A stretch of 64,000 nucleotides of DNA from Chryseobacterium sp. Leaf404 (GTDB taxonomy: Bacteria > Bacteroidota > Bacteroidia > Flavobacteriales > Weeksellaceae), in the NCBI RefSeq assembly GCF_001424145.1, contig NZ_LMQM01000013.1, positions 210,976 to 274,975 on the forward strand, given 5' to 3'. The translations under genes were made by a program, and so were the position numbers. Below are positions 37,301 to 45,741 of the stretch, piece by piece (within the stretch, counting starts at the first letter, position 1; each line of letters starts with the position of its first letter). The notes below the pieces were generated by a model. The model did not search any database. It was not told the origin of the DNA and worked only from the letters and a program-made list of their open reading frames with translations.

Positions 37301-38131
37301 TTCTCTGTCTAAGATAATTTCGTTTCTTTCGATAGAAACCACTTCACCGGTATCTTCGTCTACAAAATCTTCGAACCATGTGTTCAATACTCTCGCAGCT
37401 AAAGTTCTGCCTTCCACTTTCTTAAGGGCAGCTTTAGAAACTTTCACTTCTTCTGCAAGGTCAAAAATCTGAAGAATATCTTTATCAGATTCATAACCGA
37501 TGGCTCTTAAAAGAGTTGTTAAAGGTAATTTTTTCTTACGGTCGATATACGCGTACATCACGCTGTTGATATCTGTTGTAAATTCCATCCAGGATCCTTT
37601 GAAAGGGATAATTCTTGAATAGTATAATTTTGTTCCGTTTGCGTGGTAAGTCTGTCCGAAGAATACACCTGGTGAACGGTGAAGCTGCGTAACGATAACC
37701 CTTTCAGCACCATTGATGATGAAAGACCCGCTCGGAGTCATGTAAGGAACGGGACCTAAATAAACATCCTGTACTACAGTCTGGAAATCTTCATGTTCCG
37801 GATCTGTACAGTATAATTTAAGTCTTGCTTTTAAAGGCACTGAATACGTCAGTCCTCTTTCCACACATTCATTGATAGAATAACGTGGTGAATCTACCAG
37901 ATAATCAATAAATTCTAAAACGAATTGATTTCTGGAGTCTGTGATAGGAAAATTCTCCTGGAAAGTCTTATACAAACCTTCGTCTGTTCTGTCTTCAGGT
38001 AGAGTATCCAGCTGAAAAAATTCTGTAAACGACTCAATTTGGATATCCAAAAAATCTGGCGTTACTACTTTTCCCTTCGCTGTGGAGAAATTAATTCTCT
38101 TTTCCTGAGTTGTAGCTGTTGTTTTACTCAT
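34313..38131 (-). CDS. rpoB: DNA-directed RNA polymerase subunit beta
   Basis: The 1272-residue second-largest RNA polymerase subunit. The rifampicin-binding region [34 protein letters not shown] is intact, without a recognisable resistance substitution in the S/D/H/S positions I can see. It has the conserved [13 protein letters not shown] and [18 protein letters not shown] ([15 protein letters not shown]) blocks and the C-terminal [22 protein letters not shown]. In most bacteria rplL lies directly upstream; here it does not. A separate promoter and long leader are seen instead. Confidence 0.99.
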   Translation of the reverse strand: MSKTTATTQEKRINFSTAKGKVVTPDFLDIQIESFTEFFQLDTLPEDRTDEGLYKTFQENFPITDSRNQFVLEFIDYLVDSPRYSINECVERGLTYSVPLKARLKLYCTDPEHEDFQTVVQDVYLGPVPYMTPSGSFIINGAERVIVTQLHRSPGVFFGQTYHANGTKLYYSRIIPFKGSWMEFTTDINSVMYAYIDRKKKLPLTTLLRAIGYESDKDILQIFDLAEEVKVSKAALKKVEGRTLAARVLNTWFEDFVDEDTGEVVSIERNEIILDRETILEKEHIDLILDAGVKSILIHKENSNEFSIIQNTLQKDPTNSEKEAVEYIYRQLRNADPPDEETARGIIEKLFFSEQRYSLGEVGRYRLNKKLNLNIPTTTEVLTKEDIIAIVRHLIELVNSKTDVDDIDHLSNRRIKTVGEQLAGQFGVGLSRIARTIKERMNVRDNEIFTPLDLVNAKTLTSVINSFFGTNQLSQFMDQTNPLSEITHKRRLSALGPGGLSRERAGFEVRDVHHTHYGRICPIETPEGPNIGLISSLGIYAKINRLGFIETPYRKVEAGKVALNDAPVYLNAEDEEDKVIAQANVELDDNGAFLTDRIIARLDGDYPVVEPSEVNLIDVAPNQISGISASLIPFLEHDDANRALMGSNMMRQAVPLLKPQAPIVGTGLEQQVARDSRILINAEGTGTVEYVDADRIVIKYDRSEDEDLVQFESATKTYNLTKFRKTNQSTTITLRPNVRVGDVVQKGQVLCDGYATEDGELALGRNLVVAFMPWKGYNFEDAIVINEKVVREDWFTSIHVDEYSLEVRDTKLGMEELTADIPNVSEEATKDLDENGMIRIGAEVKPGDIMIGKITPKGESDPTPEEKLLRAIFGDKAGDVKDASLKADSSLRGVVINKKLFSRNIKDKKKRTEEKLKLEEIENTYKAKFDELRNTLIEKLNTLVGGKTSQGVTNDLDEEIIGKGTKFTLKLLQSVEDYVNVSGSDWTVDNDKNELIKQLIHNYKIKFNDIQGVKNREKFAISIGDELPAGIMKLAKVYIAKKRKLNVGDKMAGRHGNKGIVSRIVRQEDMPFLEDGTPVDIVLNPLGVPSRMNIGQIYETVLGWAGQKLGMKFATPIFDGATLDQITEYTEKAGVPKFGHTYLYDGGTGERFTQAATVGIIYMLKLGHMVDDKMHARSIGPYSLITQQPLGGKAQFGGQRFGEMEVWALEAFGASNILREILTVKSDDVIGRAKTYEAIAKGEAMPEPGIPESFNVLLHELQGLGLDVRLEE

Positions 38132-38452
38132 AAAACTTTTAAGAAAGGTTAAAAAATATTTTGATTAAAAAAAATATCAGAAACAAAAAGAAACAAGATA
38201 AAAGTAAAAAGGTAAAAGTGTTTTTGGCGCACGGAGAACCTTAATATTAACATATTGATTCCAAATTATTTCTAACTGCAACGCTGGTATATCTTTTCAC
38301 AGCGTAATGCAAAATACTTTTAAGATCTTTTGAGGCTGAAGTGTCTGAAATTTTTAAAATACACATAGCAAAATCTCTTTCAAAAATCATGAAAGAGCTG
38401 ATATTGAGTATTTTAGAAGTTTTTATACAAATTTTCGCGCCAAAAGAGAATG

Positions 38453-38484
38453 CAAAACTACAATTTTATTTTGTATTACACAAA
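38453..38484 (-). promoter_or_regulatory. promoter of rpoBC with a long leader
   Basis: On the minus strand TTTG (complement of 38481-38484), 20 bases, then TAgtTTTG (complement of 38453-38460). This is a near-consensus Bacteroidota promoter. The predicted leader to the rpoB ATG at 38131 is about 315 nt and contains a small hairpin (CGCTG 38282-38286 with CAGCG 38300-38304). I see no gene in 38132-38690. Confidence 0.7.
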
Positions 38485-38698
38485 GAAACATTAAAAATCA
38501 GTGAGTTAAATATCTTCAATCCTATTAAACAATTTAGCACAATACAATCTGGCTGTAGCGAATGTGAAAATGCGCTGTGGTACTTGTTAGTTAAATTATT
38601 ACATCATTTGAAAAGATTCAATACATAATATAAATCATAGAAATATTTTTTTTAAAAGTAAATTAACAAATATTAATAAATAAATGAATATTATTTAG

Positions 38699-38727
38699 TT
38701 TTGTATTATATAAAGTATTTATATTTG
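38699..38727 (+). promoter_or_regulatory. promoter of the RiPP-like locus
   Basis: TTTTG (38699-38703) and a perfect -7 box TATATTTG (38720-38727), spaced 16 bases, which is slightly short. It lies 55 bp upstream of the precursor ATG at 38783 and faces away from the rpoBC promoter. Confidence 0.65.
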
Positions 38728-38782
38728 CAGCAAGTTAAAAAAATACACCAATTGTATTTTAAAACTTAAAAACATCATACCA

Positions 38783-38962
38783 ATGAAAAATTTAAAAGAA
38801 AAATTAGCTGATCTTAAAATTGAGCAGCTAGAGGAAAGAAAGGAGTTTACTTTCTACACAGTTAAGAATTGCAACCCTCAACCACCATGTGGACCAACTC
38901 CTCCTACTACCCCTCCTGCAAACCCAGGAAACGGTGGCGGAAATACTGGAGGTGGCTGGTAA
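38783..38962 (+). CDS. candidate RiPP precursor peptide
   Basis: A 59-residue peptide that falls below the size most gene finders report. The first half is a charged amphipathic helix (MKNLKEKLADLKIEQLEERK) like RiPP leader peptides. The second half changes sharply: EFTFYTVKN, then CNPQPPCG with Cys at 30 and 36, a PTPPTTPPANPG stretch, and a glycine/asparagine-rich end closing in GGGW. There is no signal peptide. It has its own strong promoter, an attenuator-like hairpin just after it, and two enzyme-like genes next in line. The leader/core split and the presence of a recognition-type domain on the downstream protease support a ribosomal natural product precursor. The modification type is unknown. 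Confidence 0.7.
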   Translation: MKNLKEKLADLKIEQLEERKEFTFYTVKNCNPQPPCGPTPPTTPPANPGNGGGNTGGGW

Positions 38963-38981
38963 AAAACTTTCATAAGCTAAG

Positions 38982-39009
38982 AAAAAGCGGACTTTCGGGC
39001 CCGTTTTTT
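38982..39009 (+). terminator. attenuator-like hairpin after the precursor gene
   Basis: AAAAAGCGG (38982-38990) pairs with CCGTTTTTT (39001-39009) around a 10-base loop, ending in a T-run. It lies between the precursor stop (38962) and the next ATG (39036), so most transcripts would end after the peptide and few would continue into the enzyme genes. Confidence 0.75.
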
Positions 39010-39035
39010 CTATTTCTAACCAATTCTCTGTTCCG

Positions 39036-39851
39036 ATGAAGAAAGAAAACAGCATAGGTTTTTACCTTTTTCAAAATCTCCTCCTCATTATATCAACGGG
39101 CTATAAAATTGATGACAAAAAAAAATTCTCTGCATTTCAGAATGGAGTGAATGAGTTTAAAGATTTTGTTTTCCTTCAGGATGGGATTATAGATAATGAT
39201 ATTGCATGGGTTTCTCAGTTTGAAAATAATACAAACATATTAGCTCAGTGTAACCAACATTACAAAAATGCAATCTTTTCTTTACTGCAGATCTTCCCCT
39301 CAGATCATCTGTTTTGGGAATATCTCGCCGCAGAAGAAAAGCTGTACTATAGCTACATTATTAAAGAAAAATTCAACAATATCAGAAGACCTGTTCTGGA
39401 AATTTCTGATTTTGAGGAAATGTCTTACAACAAACATAATCTTGCACTGGTTCCTATAAAAGGTATGGACTGGCTTTTCGAAGCTAAAGCCGGCTATGAT
39501 GATATTAAAAAAATTTTCACCTGCATTTTTAACGGAATGCAGATGATGGATGATATTGATGACTTTGCAAAAGACCAGGCTTCCGGACAGTGGAATCTGC
39601 TTCACAGCAATGTAAAAAAAATCATTACTGACGAAAATTTAGTAAATGATGAAAATCTGAACCGTTTTGAAGAACGCATTTTTTATGCATCAGGATTATG
39701 TGAGAAATACAGCCTTTATGCTTTGGAGCAGTACAACAATGCCTTAATTAATTCTGAAAAATTTGATTTTCCTGAACTGAAAATCTGGCTCACCCAAATT
39801 ATTGAGGAAGTACAAGAAAGCATAAAACTGGTACAAAAAATCACACAATAG
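39036..39851 (+). CDS. class 1 isoprenoid-synthase-like protein
   Basis: A 271-residue, mostly helical soluble protein. Near the middle it has an aspartate-rich block MQMMDDIDDFAKDQASGQ (DDIDD at 172-176, D180, G184-Q185), matching the second Asp motif of polyprenyl-synthase-type enzymes (DDxxDxxxDxxxGK/Q). This motif binds magnesium and diphosphate in the known family. A canonical first DDxxD is not seen; DFEEM at 125-129 is the nearest acidic run. It may therefore be a prenyltransferase or terpene-cyclase-like enzyme, or a member that lost synthase activity. It lies between a precursor-like peptide and an RRE-like M50 protease, 31 bp from the latter, which suggests a joint pathway. Confidence 0.7.
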   Translation: MKKENSIGFYLFQNLLLIISTGYKIDDKKKFSAFQNGVNEFKDFVFLQDGIIDNDIAWVSQFENNTNILAQCNQHYKNAIFSLLQIFPSDHLFWEYLAAEEKLYYSYIIKEKFNNIRRPVLEISDFEEMSYNKHNLALVPIKGMDWLFEAKAGYDDIKKIFTCIFNGMQMMDDIDDFAKDQASGQWNLLHSNVKKIITDENLVNDENLNRFEERIFYASGLCEKYSLYALEQYNNALINSEKFDFPELKIWLTQIIEEVQESIKLVQKITQ

Positions 39852-39881
39852 CATCTCACCAGAACATTTTAAACTGATTTG

Positions 39882-41036
39882 ATGATGAATCTACTCGGTG
39901 CCCAGCCCATTTTCACGAAAAAGAAAAATGGAAATTATGTGATGGAAATCGACAACCGCTTTTTCGATATAGACGAAGAGGTAAAAACAGTGATGCAAGC
40001 ACTTTCCGAAGCTGAAAATTACGCACAGGCATCAAACCTCTACAACAAATTTACTCGCGAGTTCTATTCTGAAGAAGATTTCACTTTCTACAGCACTGAA
40101 CTTTTAAAAAGATTCGATTTAAAAAACAAAAAAAAGAGTTTTCTTCTCTTCGAAAAAATTCTTATCCCTGAAAAGGCAGCCGGTAAAATTGCACAGCTCA
40201 TCGCTTTTTTATTTAATCCTACATTTTTCTGGATTGCATTTACTTCACTGATTTTATTTTCAATTTACAATATTTTTTTTGATAACAATACAAACACCAG
40301 CGGAAATTTTTCAGTTTCAATCATTTACACCTTTGCGCTCTATTTTGTAACCATTATCTTTCACGAGTTCGGTCATGTAGCTGCCTGCAGAAAATTTACC
40401 GGCAAGAATGGAGGTATCGGTTTTGGTATTTATATTCTTTATCCTGTTTTCTATTCCAACATCAGCGCAGTGTGGCACGCAACTAAACAGCAGAAAATAA
40501 TTGCAAATCTTGCAGGTATATACATGCAGCTTTGGTTTGTACTGGCATTTTACCTGCTTGGCAGATACACTGGCAACAGTTTTTTTACAGCTTTCAGCAA
40601 AGTGATGGTTTTTATGTGCTTTATGCAGATACTCCCTTTTATAAGATCAGACGGCTACTGGCTTCTGAGCGATTTGACAGGAGTAGCTAACTTACTTGAA
40701 AAATCAGGCAAAAAAGTAAATGAATTTTTGAAGAATCCAACTGCGTTTTTCAAGACGAAAGACTACATTGATTACTACCTCTTTTTATATGGAGTTTTCA
40801 ATTTATTATTCGTGATATCATTTGCTTACTTTGAAATCAGATATAACTATGTGGCAATATTAGATTACCCTTTCTACATTTGGGATTTATCACAGCAATT
40901 CCTTAATGGAAATTGGCATAAAATAGAATTTGACGTAAAATATTTTTCTGTTACACTGTTCTACTACATAATATACAGTTACGGAAAACAGATTTTTCAG
41001 AAGATTTTTGGCTACTCAGCTGAAAAAACATCCTGA
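39882..41036 (+). CDS. M50 membrane metalloprotease with PqqD/RRE-like N-terminus
   Basis: About 384 residues. The first ~75 residues (PIFTKKKNGNYVMEIDNRFFDIDEEVKTVMQ, shown here in outline) look like a PqqD-type winged helix, the fold that binds RiPP leader peptides. The rest is an intramembrane M50-type protease with several helices. Its zinc ligands are H162 and H166 in FHEFGHVAAC and D258 in RSDGYWLLSD. Such RRE-M50 fusions (YydH/SboS-like) occur in peptide maturation clusters. The frame opens at a TTG (39879); ATG 39882 (or 39885) is the likely start. It is the last gene of the locus and is followed by an AT-rich hairpin (41058-41096). No ABC transporter is present. Confidence 0.78.
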   Translation: MMNLLGAQPIFTKKKNGNYVMEIDNRFFDIDEEVKTVMQALSEAENYAQASNLYNKFTREFYSEEDFTFYSTELLKRFDLKNKKKSFLLFEKILIPEKAAGKIAQLIAFLFNPTFFWIAFTSLILFSIYNIFFDNNTNTSGNFSVSIIYTFALYFVTIIFHEFGHVAACRKFTGKNGGIGFGIYILYPVFYSNISAVWHATKQQKIIANLAGIYMQLWFVLAFYLLGRYTGNSFFTAFSKVMVFMCFMQILPFIRSDGYWLLSDLTGVANLLEKSGKKVNEFLKNPTAFFKTKDYIDYYLFLYGVFNLLFVISFAYFEIRYNYVAILDYPFYIWDLSQQFLNGNWHKIEFDVKYFSVTLFYYIIYSYGKQIFQKIFGYSAEKTS

Positions 41037-41057
41037 ATATGATCATAATTTCTGGTA

Positions 41058-41096
41058 TTTGTAATTTTATACAAAATATAATCATAAAATTACAAA
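41058..41096. terminator. AT-rich inverted repeat after the RiPP-like locus
   Basis: TTTGTAATTTTAT (41058-41070) mirrors ATAAAATTACAAA (41084-41096) in a 13-bp stem. It lies 22 bp after the M50 stop and before a new TATTTTTG promoter element (41176-41183), so it marks the end of that unit. Confidence 0.55.
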
Positions 41097-41242
41097 CAAT
41101 TTAAAATATTAATATTATTCAATATTTAGTTTAATAAAAATAAGTTTATTAATGGTTTTTATTGAAAAATATAAGTATTTTTGCATTACACTAATAAAAA
41201 ATTAAAAACTAATCAACCTTGGTTAATTCCCTGCGCTTTCCT

Positions 41243-41878
41243 ATGGTTTCGTATCAGAAGCATTCCCCATTTGGGACTATGCTCATTTTTGTTTTTTCTT
41301 TTTTATCCACCCAACTCAATGCACAGGTAGACATTGAAACTAATGAGGTGCAACAAGTAGAAATTTTTCTTCAGGGAAATGCAAAACTTCATTCTTCGGA
41401 CGAAATTTTCAATGCACAGATAGAATCTAAGAAGATAAAGATCAACAATGATCACAAAAATTTCCTCAGTATTGAAAAAGAAGGTTCTGTAATCATCATC
41501 GAAAACAAACCAAAAAAGGAAAATTTTGCCACCGACTTAAAGACAGCTCAAAAACAAAAGGTTGCTGAAGTAAAAAAATCAATCAAAACGAAAACAGAAA
41601 AGGCACTTCCTCCTGTAACACATGGTTTTCAAGACCTTATAAAAAATCAACCCTCGTCTGGAAAGCTTGCCTATCTGAGAGGATCTTTGAAACAAAACTT
41701 CATTACGCCAACAGGAGGTCATGATTTCCAGAAAGGAATCTCAGAAAAACAATTTACACTCTTAATCAAGCTCCTCAATGGTCTGCATGAGAAGAAAATC
41801 CTCGATTACAACAGCCAGAGCAAGAAATTTGGTTTCACAAAAGTCTTATCCGTAAGGCCTCCCCCGTTTTTATGTTAA
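41243..41878 (+). CDS. secreted protein of the duplicated surface cassette, RPPP type (copy A)
   Basis: About 211 residues with a signal peptide (MVSYQKHSPFGTMLIFVFSF to LNAQV). A beta-rich part (VEIFLQGNAKLHSSDEIFN, KIKINND) is followed by a lysine-rich linker. It ends SKKFGFTKVLSVRPPPFLC. The paralogue at 54018-54719 shares the SSD..FN block and the KKFGxxKxxSxRPPP end. Function unknown. TTG 41219 would extend it by 8 residues; ATG 41243 is a normal signal-peptide start. It is first of three plus-strand genes. Confidence 0.7.
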   Translation: MVSYQKHSPFGTMLIFVFSFLSTQLNAQVDIETNEVQQVEIFLQGNAKLHSSDEIFNAQIESKKIKINNDHKNFLSIEKEGSVIIIENKPKKENFATDLKTAQKQKVAEVKKSIKTKTEKALPPVTHGFQDLIKNQPSSGKLAYLRGSLKQNFITPTGGHDFQKGISEKQFTLLIKLLNGLHEKKILDYNSQSKKFGFTKVLSVRPPPFLC

Positions 41879-41931
41879 CCTATATTTTATTTTTTTAAAT
41901 AAAAAAATTTTAACGTAAAAACTTAACTAAA

Positions 41932-44900
41932 ATGAATTTTAATTTTACTAAGAAAAGTCTTGTACTTTTCCTACTATACTTCTTGTGCACTAATGTTTCT
42001 GCCCAGCACAGAGGAAGATTGTATCTTTCGGCCGCTGGTTCTGGCAGAGTGTACGATATTACAGATACTCCCACCGGAACAACACCAGCTTTTTTAACGT
42101 CTCCGGCTTACTTTAATGGCAATGGCAGTGCTAATAATAATGTTAGTAATCTTGCGATTGGATTCAATCCAGCCAGTCCAAACAGCTTAGTTTTTGTACA
42201 CAGCAGCATTGGTGGTGGTAATGCTGTTTATGTAGATGGAAATGACAGCAATATAAATTTACCTACAGGAGGTATGGGTGGATTTGGAACCAATAATGTA
42301 CCTGGAACATATTTCGGTCAGGTATTTGGATTCAATTCAGGAACCAGAAATATTTCCAGAGCCTATCCGACGAGTGCGGCAAATGTGGTAACAAGCTCAG
42401 CAGCTACAGGAGATACCGATTGGGGTGATGCTACAATAGTAACCAACGACGCAATGTTTGATTATCAAAACAATATATATTGCGTTGCAAGAAACAGTAA
42501 TGATACAGCACGATGGCTGTACCGCATATCTTTAGGCACGGGTGTGGCTACAAAAGTTGCAACAATCTCAGGAGCATTTGCTGCGGGAAGTGGTATAACC
42601 GCACTTGGCTCAGCATATCTGAACGGGAAAATGTATGTAATAAATGCTGACTCTGATTTATACAGCATTAACATGACTACGGGTGCTTCTGTTCTTGAGA
42701 AATCATTTTCAGGAATTACTGCTGCAGGAAACAAAGATCTCGCATCAGTAGATTATTTTCTTCCCTTTAAGTTTGACTGCTCTGGTATAGCTTTTACCAA
42801 TGATAATCCATATACCGTAGGCGTAAGTTCTGCAAGAACTCTACGAATCCCAATTAATGATGTATATGCACCTGGAACCTATACAATTAACATTACAGGA
42901 GCAAATATTACAAACCCTGCTTTCCAGGCAGTTATAACATCAACGTCTACATTTATAGATGTTCCAGTAACCTACAATGGTGCTGGTGCAAGTGGCATTA
43001 GAAATCTAACTATAGACTTAAACGGAAGTACAACTACCTGTACTACTACCGCATTTGTAGATGAAGATTCAGACAGAGACGGCGTGGGTAATTCTTTAGA
43101 TTTTGATGATGACAATGATGGTATCACAGATATATTGGAGGGGCAATGTTCATCAAAACCAAGTCTGCTGAAGTCTGTTACATTCAGTGCTAAGGGCGCT
43201 GGAGCAGGAGGACGTCCTACAGTTACGTTTGAAGCACCTGCTACAGGAACAGGCAAAAGAACTTTAATTCTTCTACTAAGTGTAGAAAGAGATCATACAC
43301 CACTACCGTTTGGCGATAACAGAGAAGCCGTCTCCCTTTATACGAGTTCCACAGTTCAAACCAGCTTAATGCCTACTGTAACGTACGGAGGTATTGCAAT
43401 GGATAAAAGAAGTTACAATTTAACGTATGATGCAGTTACCGGAGATCCTGCAACACTGGCAAGACTCAGTAACACACAATATGTGTACACAATTACCGAC
43501 AATAACATTGCGGCTGGATTGCAAAATATTGATTTAAGCACTTTTGCTCTTGGTAACAATGCGGGAGACGAATTTACTGCAACCGTTTTAATATATGACA
43601 ATGTGCGTGCACTGGAATTTGTGACTTCACAGGGAAGCAACAGTACAGCTACAAATTATCCAACTCAAATCTCTGTACAGGGCAATACAGCCTCCGGTTT
43701 AACTGGTTCGGTACCACAGGATAACATTCTATTAGCTTTCAGCACTATATCAAATGAAAATGGTATGACTCTTTCTCCGGGATGGTCTACAATTTACAAC
43801 TCCACTCTCAGTAATACCGCCGGCACATATTCAGGAACTGCGAATGTAACCGAAAACAGCTCTGAAAATGATGGCCTGTCTTATGCAATAGCCAGCCTTA
43901 CAAATGCTACCGGCACTCAAACGGCGACCTTCACATTCAACACCGCCAATCAACTGTTAAGAGGAGCGATTTTGTATAGAATAGTTGGATTTGGTAGTAC
44001 GTGCGTACTTACAGACACTGACTCCGACGGAACTCCAGACTACTTAGATTTAGACTCCGATAATGACGGCTGCCTTGATGCTGTTGAAGGCAGTTCAACG
44101 ATTACCAACTCTCAGCTGACAAATGCCGCGGGAACTGTAACGGTAGGCACAGGATCTTCTGCTGCAAATCAAAACCTTCCAGGCCCGGTGGGTCAAACTG
44201 CAACCAATCTTGGTATTCCACCACTTGCCGGTAACGGACAGGGAATAGGAACAGCAGCGATTGCAAACCAAAGCCCTTGTTACATAGATGCTAAAAATGA
44301 CATCAACCAAACACCATTAAATACACCGGTTACAGGCTTCCTTTTAACCAATGATGTGAGCGGAGAAGCTGCTGCAACTTTATCATCAGCACAGTTTTAT
44401 ACTTCTACAGCAGGAACTTTAGCAAGCTTACCGGTCATTACAACAGCTCCGGGAACAGGTACTCTAACATCAGTCTACACCTCAACAGGTACTCTCGCCG
44501 GAACTATACGTCTGTACTCTACAGGTGAATACCGTTTCACACCTGCTACAGGATTTACGGGTACAGTGCCTGTAAATTACACAGCTGTAAATGCAGTTGG
44601 GGGCAGCGATTCTGCACAGCTTGAAATTCAGGTGGTGCCGGTTTCAAATCCTACAGTGAATGATGCGCCGGTAGCACTGAACGATACGGGAGTTACAAAA
44701 ACAGGGGTTACTTTAAACTCAACAGTTTTAGGAAACGACAGTGATCCGGATTTAACAGCTACACTTACCGTAACAGCTGCAACTACCGTAAACTCTGTAG
44801 GAGCAAACGTTACGATCACACCAGGTACAGCAATCACTGTTTCGGGTGTAAACACATCAGGAACAGCAGTTGCCAATGTTGGATCATTTACATTAAATGC

Positions 44901-45705
44901 CGCAGGAACATATACATTTGTGCCGGTAGCAGGCTTTGCAGGAAACGTTAATCCGATCACCTACACCATTAGTGACGGTGCATTAACAGATACAGCAGTT
45001 TTAAGTGTTGAAGTGAAAGCAACTACCGCTCCACCGGTTGTTTTTGCCAGCGATGACGCCAGAGTAACACCGAAAGGCGTTTCTACAACAGGAAACGTAC
45101 TTGCCAATGATACTTCTACACCTACAGGAACCTTAACTGCAGGCAGCCCTGTGGTAAATGGTACAACGCTTACAATAGGTACAGCTACCTTAATTTCAGG
45201 CGTAGGAACAATCACTTTTGGAGCAAACGGAAATTATACTTTTGCCCCGCTTGCATCGTACGTGGGAACAACATTGTTAACGTACACAGCATGCAACAGC
45301 TCTTCTGTTTGTTCTATGGCTACATTGTATCTGACCTCACTTAATCTTCCGTCTTACTGCTACAAAGAAGGAATAACCACAACGGTGAAAAACCAACCTG
45401 CGAAGCACGGTATTACTTCATTGAACAGAGCAGGATCAGGAAGCACAGAATGGCCAACAGTAAGACAGGGAGCCTGGACAGTACTTGAATCTAAAACCAA
45501 AGGTTTTGTAATCAACAGAACAACATTTGTAGATGCAGACAACAATCCTGCAACACCTAACACTCCACCACTCACTGCAATTCCTGCTGCAAACTACGTG
45601 GAAGGTATGATGATGTATGACGAAGGTGTACACTGCCTTAAAATTTACACAGGAACAGCAAATGGATGGCAGTGCTATAACACTCAGGCTTGTCCGGACT
45701 TTTAA
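41932..45705 (+). CDS. giant surface protein with thrombospondin-3 and cadherin-like repeats (copy A)
   Basis: A 1257-residue secreted protein. The signal peptide ends NVSAQ. An N-terminal propeller-like region (GRLYLSAAGSGRVYDIT) is followed by calcium-binding TSP3 repeats (DEDSDRDGVGNSLDFDDDND and TDTDSDGTPDYLDLDSDNDG). Then come at least three Ig/cadherin-like domains rich in Thr/Ala/Gly (NDVSGEAAAT, LGNDSDPDLT, LANDTSTPTG). The C-terminus is LNRAG...VEGMMMYDEGVHCLKIYTG...WQCYNTQACPDF, with Cys and Trp spaced as in the paralogue's end. No T9SS A domain is seen. It is probably a large adhesin or matrix component. It sits 53 bp after the RPPP protein and 36 bp before the small third gene. 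Confidence 0.85.
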   Translation: MNFNFTKKSLVLFLLYFLCTNVSAQHRGRLYLSAAGSGRVYDITDTPTGTTPAFLTSPAYFNGNGSANNNVSNLAIGFNPASPNSLVFVHSSIGGGNAVYVDGNDSNINLPTGGMGGFGTNNVPGTYFGQVFGFNSGTRNISRAYPTSAANVVTSSAATGDTDWGDATIVTNDAMFDYQNNIYCVARNSNDTARWLYRISLGTGVATKVATISGAFAAGSGITALGSAYLNGKMYVINADSDLYSINMTTGASVLEKSFSGITAAGNKDLASVDYFLPFKFDCSGIAFTNDNPYTVGVSSARTLRIPINDVYAPGTYTINITGANITNPAFQAVITSTSTFIDVPVTYNGAGASGIRNLTIDLNGSTTTCTTTAFVDEDSDRDGVGNSLDFDDDNDGITDILEGQCSSKPSLLKSVTFSAKGAGAGGRPTVTFEAPATGTGKRTLILLLSVERDHTPLPFGDNREAVSLYTSSTVQTSLMPTVTYGGIAMDKRSYNLTYDAVTGDPATLARLSNTQYVYTITDNNIAAGLQNIDLSTFALGNNAGDEFTATVLIYDNVRALEFVTSQGSNSTATNYPTQISVQGNTASGLTGSVPQDNILLAFSTISNENGMTLSPGWSTIYNSTLSNTAGTYSGTANVTENSSENDGLSYAIASLTNATGTQTATFTFNTANQLLRGAILYRIVGFGSTCVLTDTDSDGTPDYLDLDSDNDGCLDAVEGSSTITNSQLTNAAGTVTVGTGSSAANQNLPGPVGQTATNLGIPPLAGNGQGIGTAAIANQSPCYIDAKNDINQTPLNTPVTGFLLTNDVSGEAAATLSSAQFYTSTAGTLASLPVITTAPGTGTLTSVYTSTGTLAGTIRLYSTGEYRFTPATGFTGTVPVNYTAVNAVGGSDSAQLEIQVVPVSNPTVNDAPVALNDTGVTKTGVTLNSTVLGNDSDPDLTATLTVTAATTVNSVGANVTITPGTAITVSGVNTSGTAVANVGSFTLNAAGTYTFVPVAGFAGNVNPITYTISDGALTDTAVLSVEVKATTAPPVVFASDDARVTPKGVSTTGNVLANDTSTPTGTLTAGSPVVNGTTLTIGTATLISGVGTITFGANGNYTFAPLASYVGTTLLTYTACNSSSVCSMATLYLTSLNLPSYCYKEGITTTVKNQPAKHGITSLNRAGSGSTEWPTVRQGAWTVLESKTKGFVINRTTFVDADNNPATPNTPPLTAIPAANYVEGMMMYDEGVHCLKIYTGTANGWQCYNTQACPDF

Positions 45706-45741
45706 ATAATTTAAGTTTAACATTAATTGAAATTCAAAAAA

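Noticed and set aside
38341..38628. 95-codon plus-strand ORF upstream of rpoB
   Set aside because: It starts with GTG, lies over the predicted rpoBC promoter and leader on the other strand, and has a composition unlike a protein of this genome.
44095..45215. Minus-strand ORFs over the giant protein of copy A
   Set aside because: Mirror frames of Thr/Gly/Ala repeat DNA; Val/Pro-rich with no start signals.
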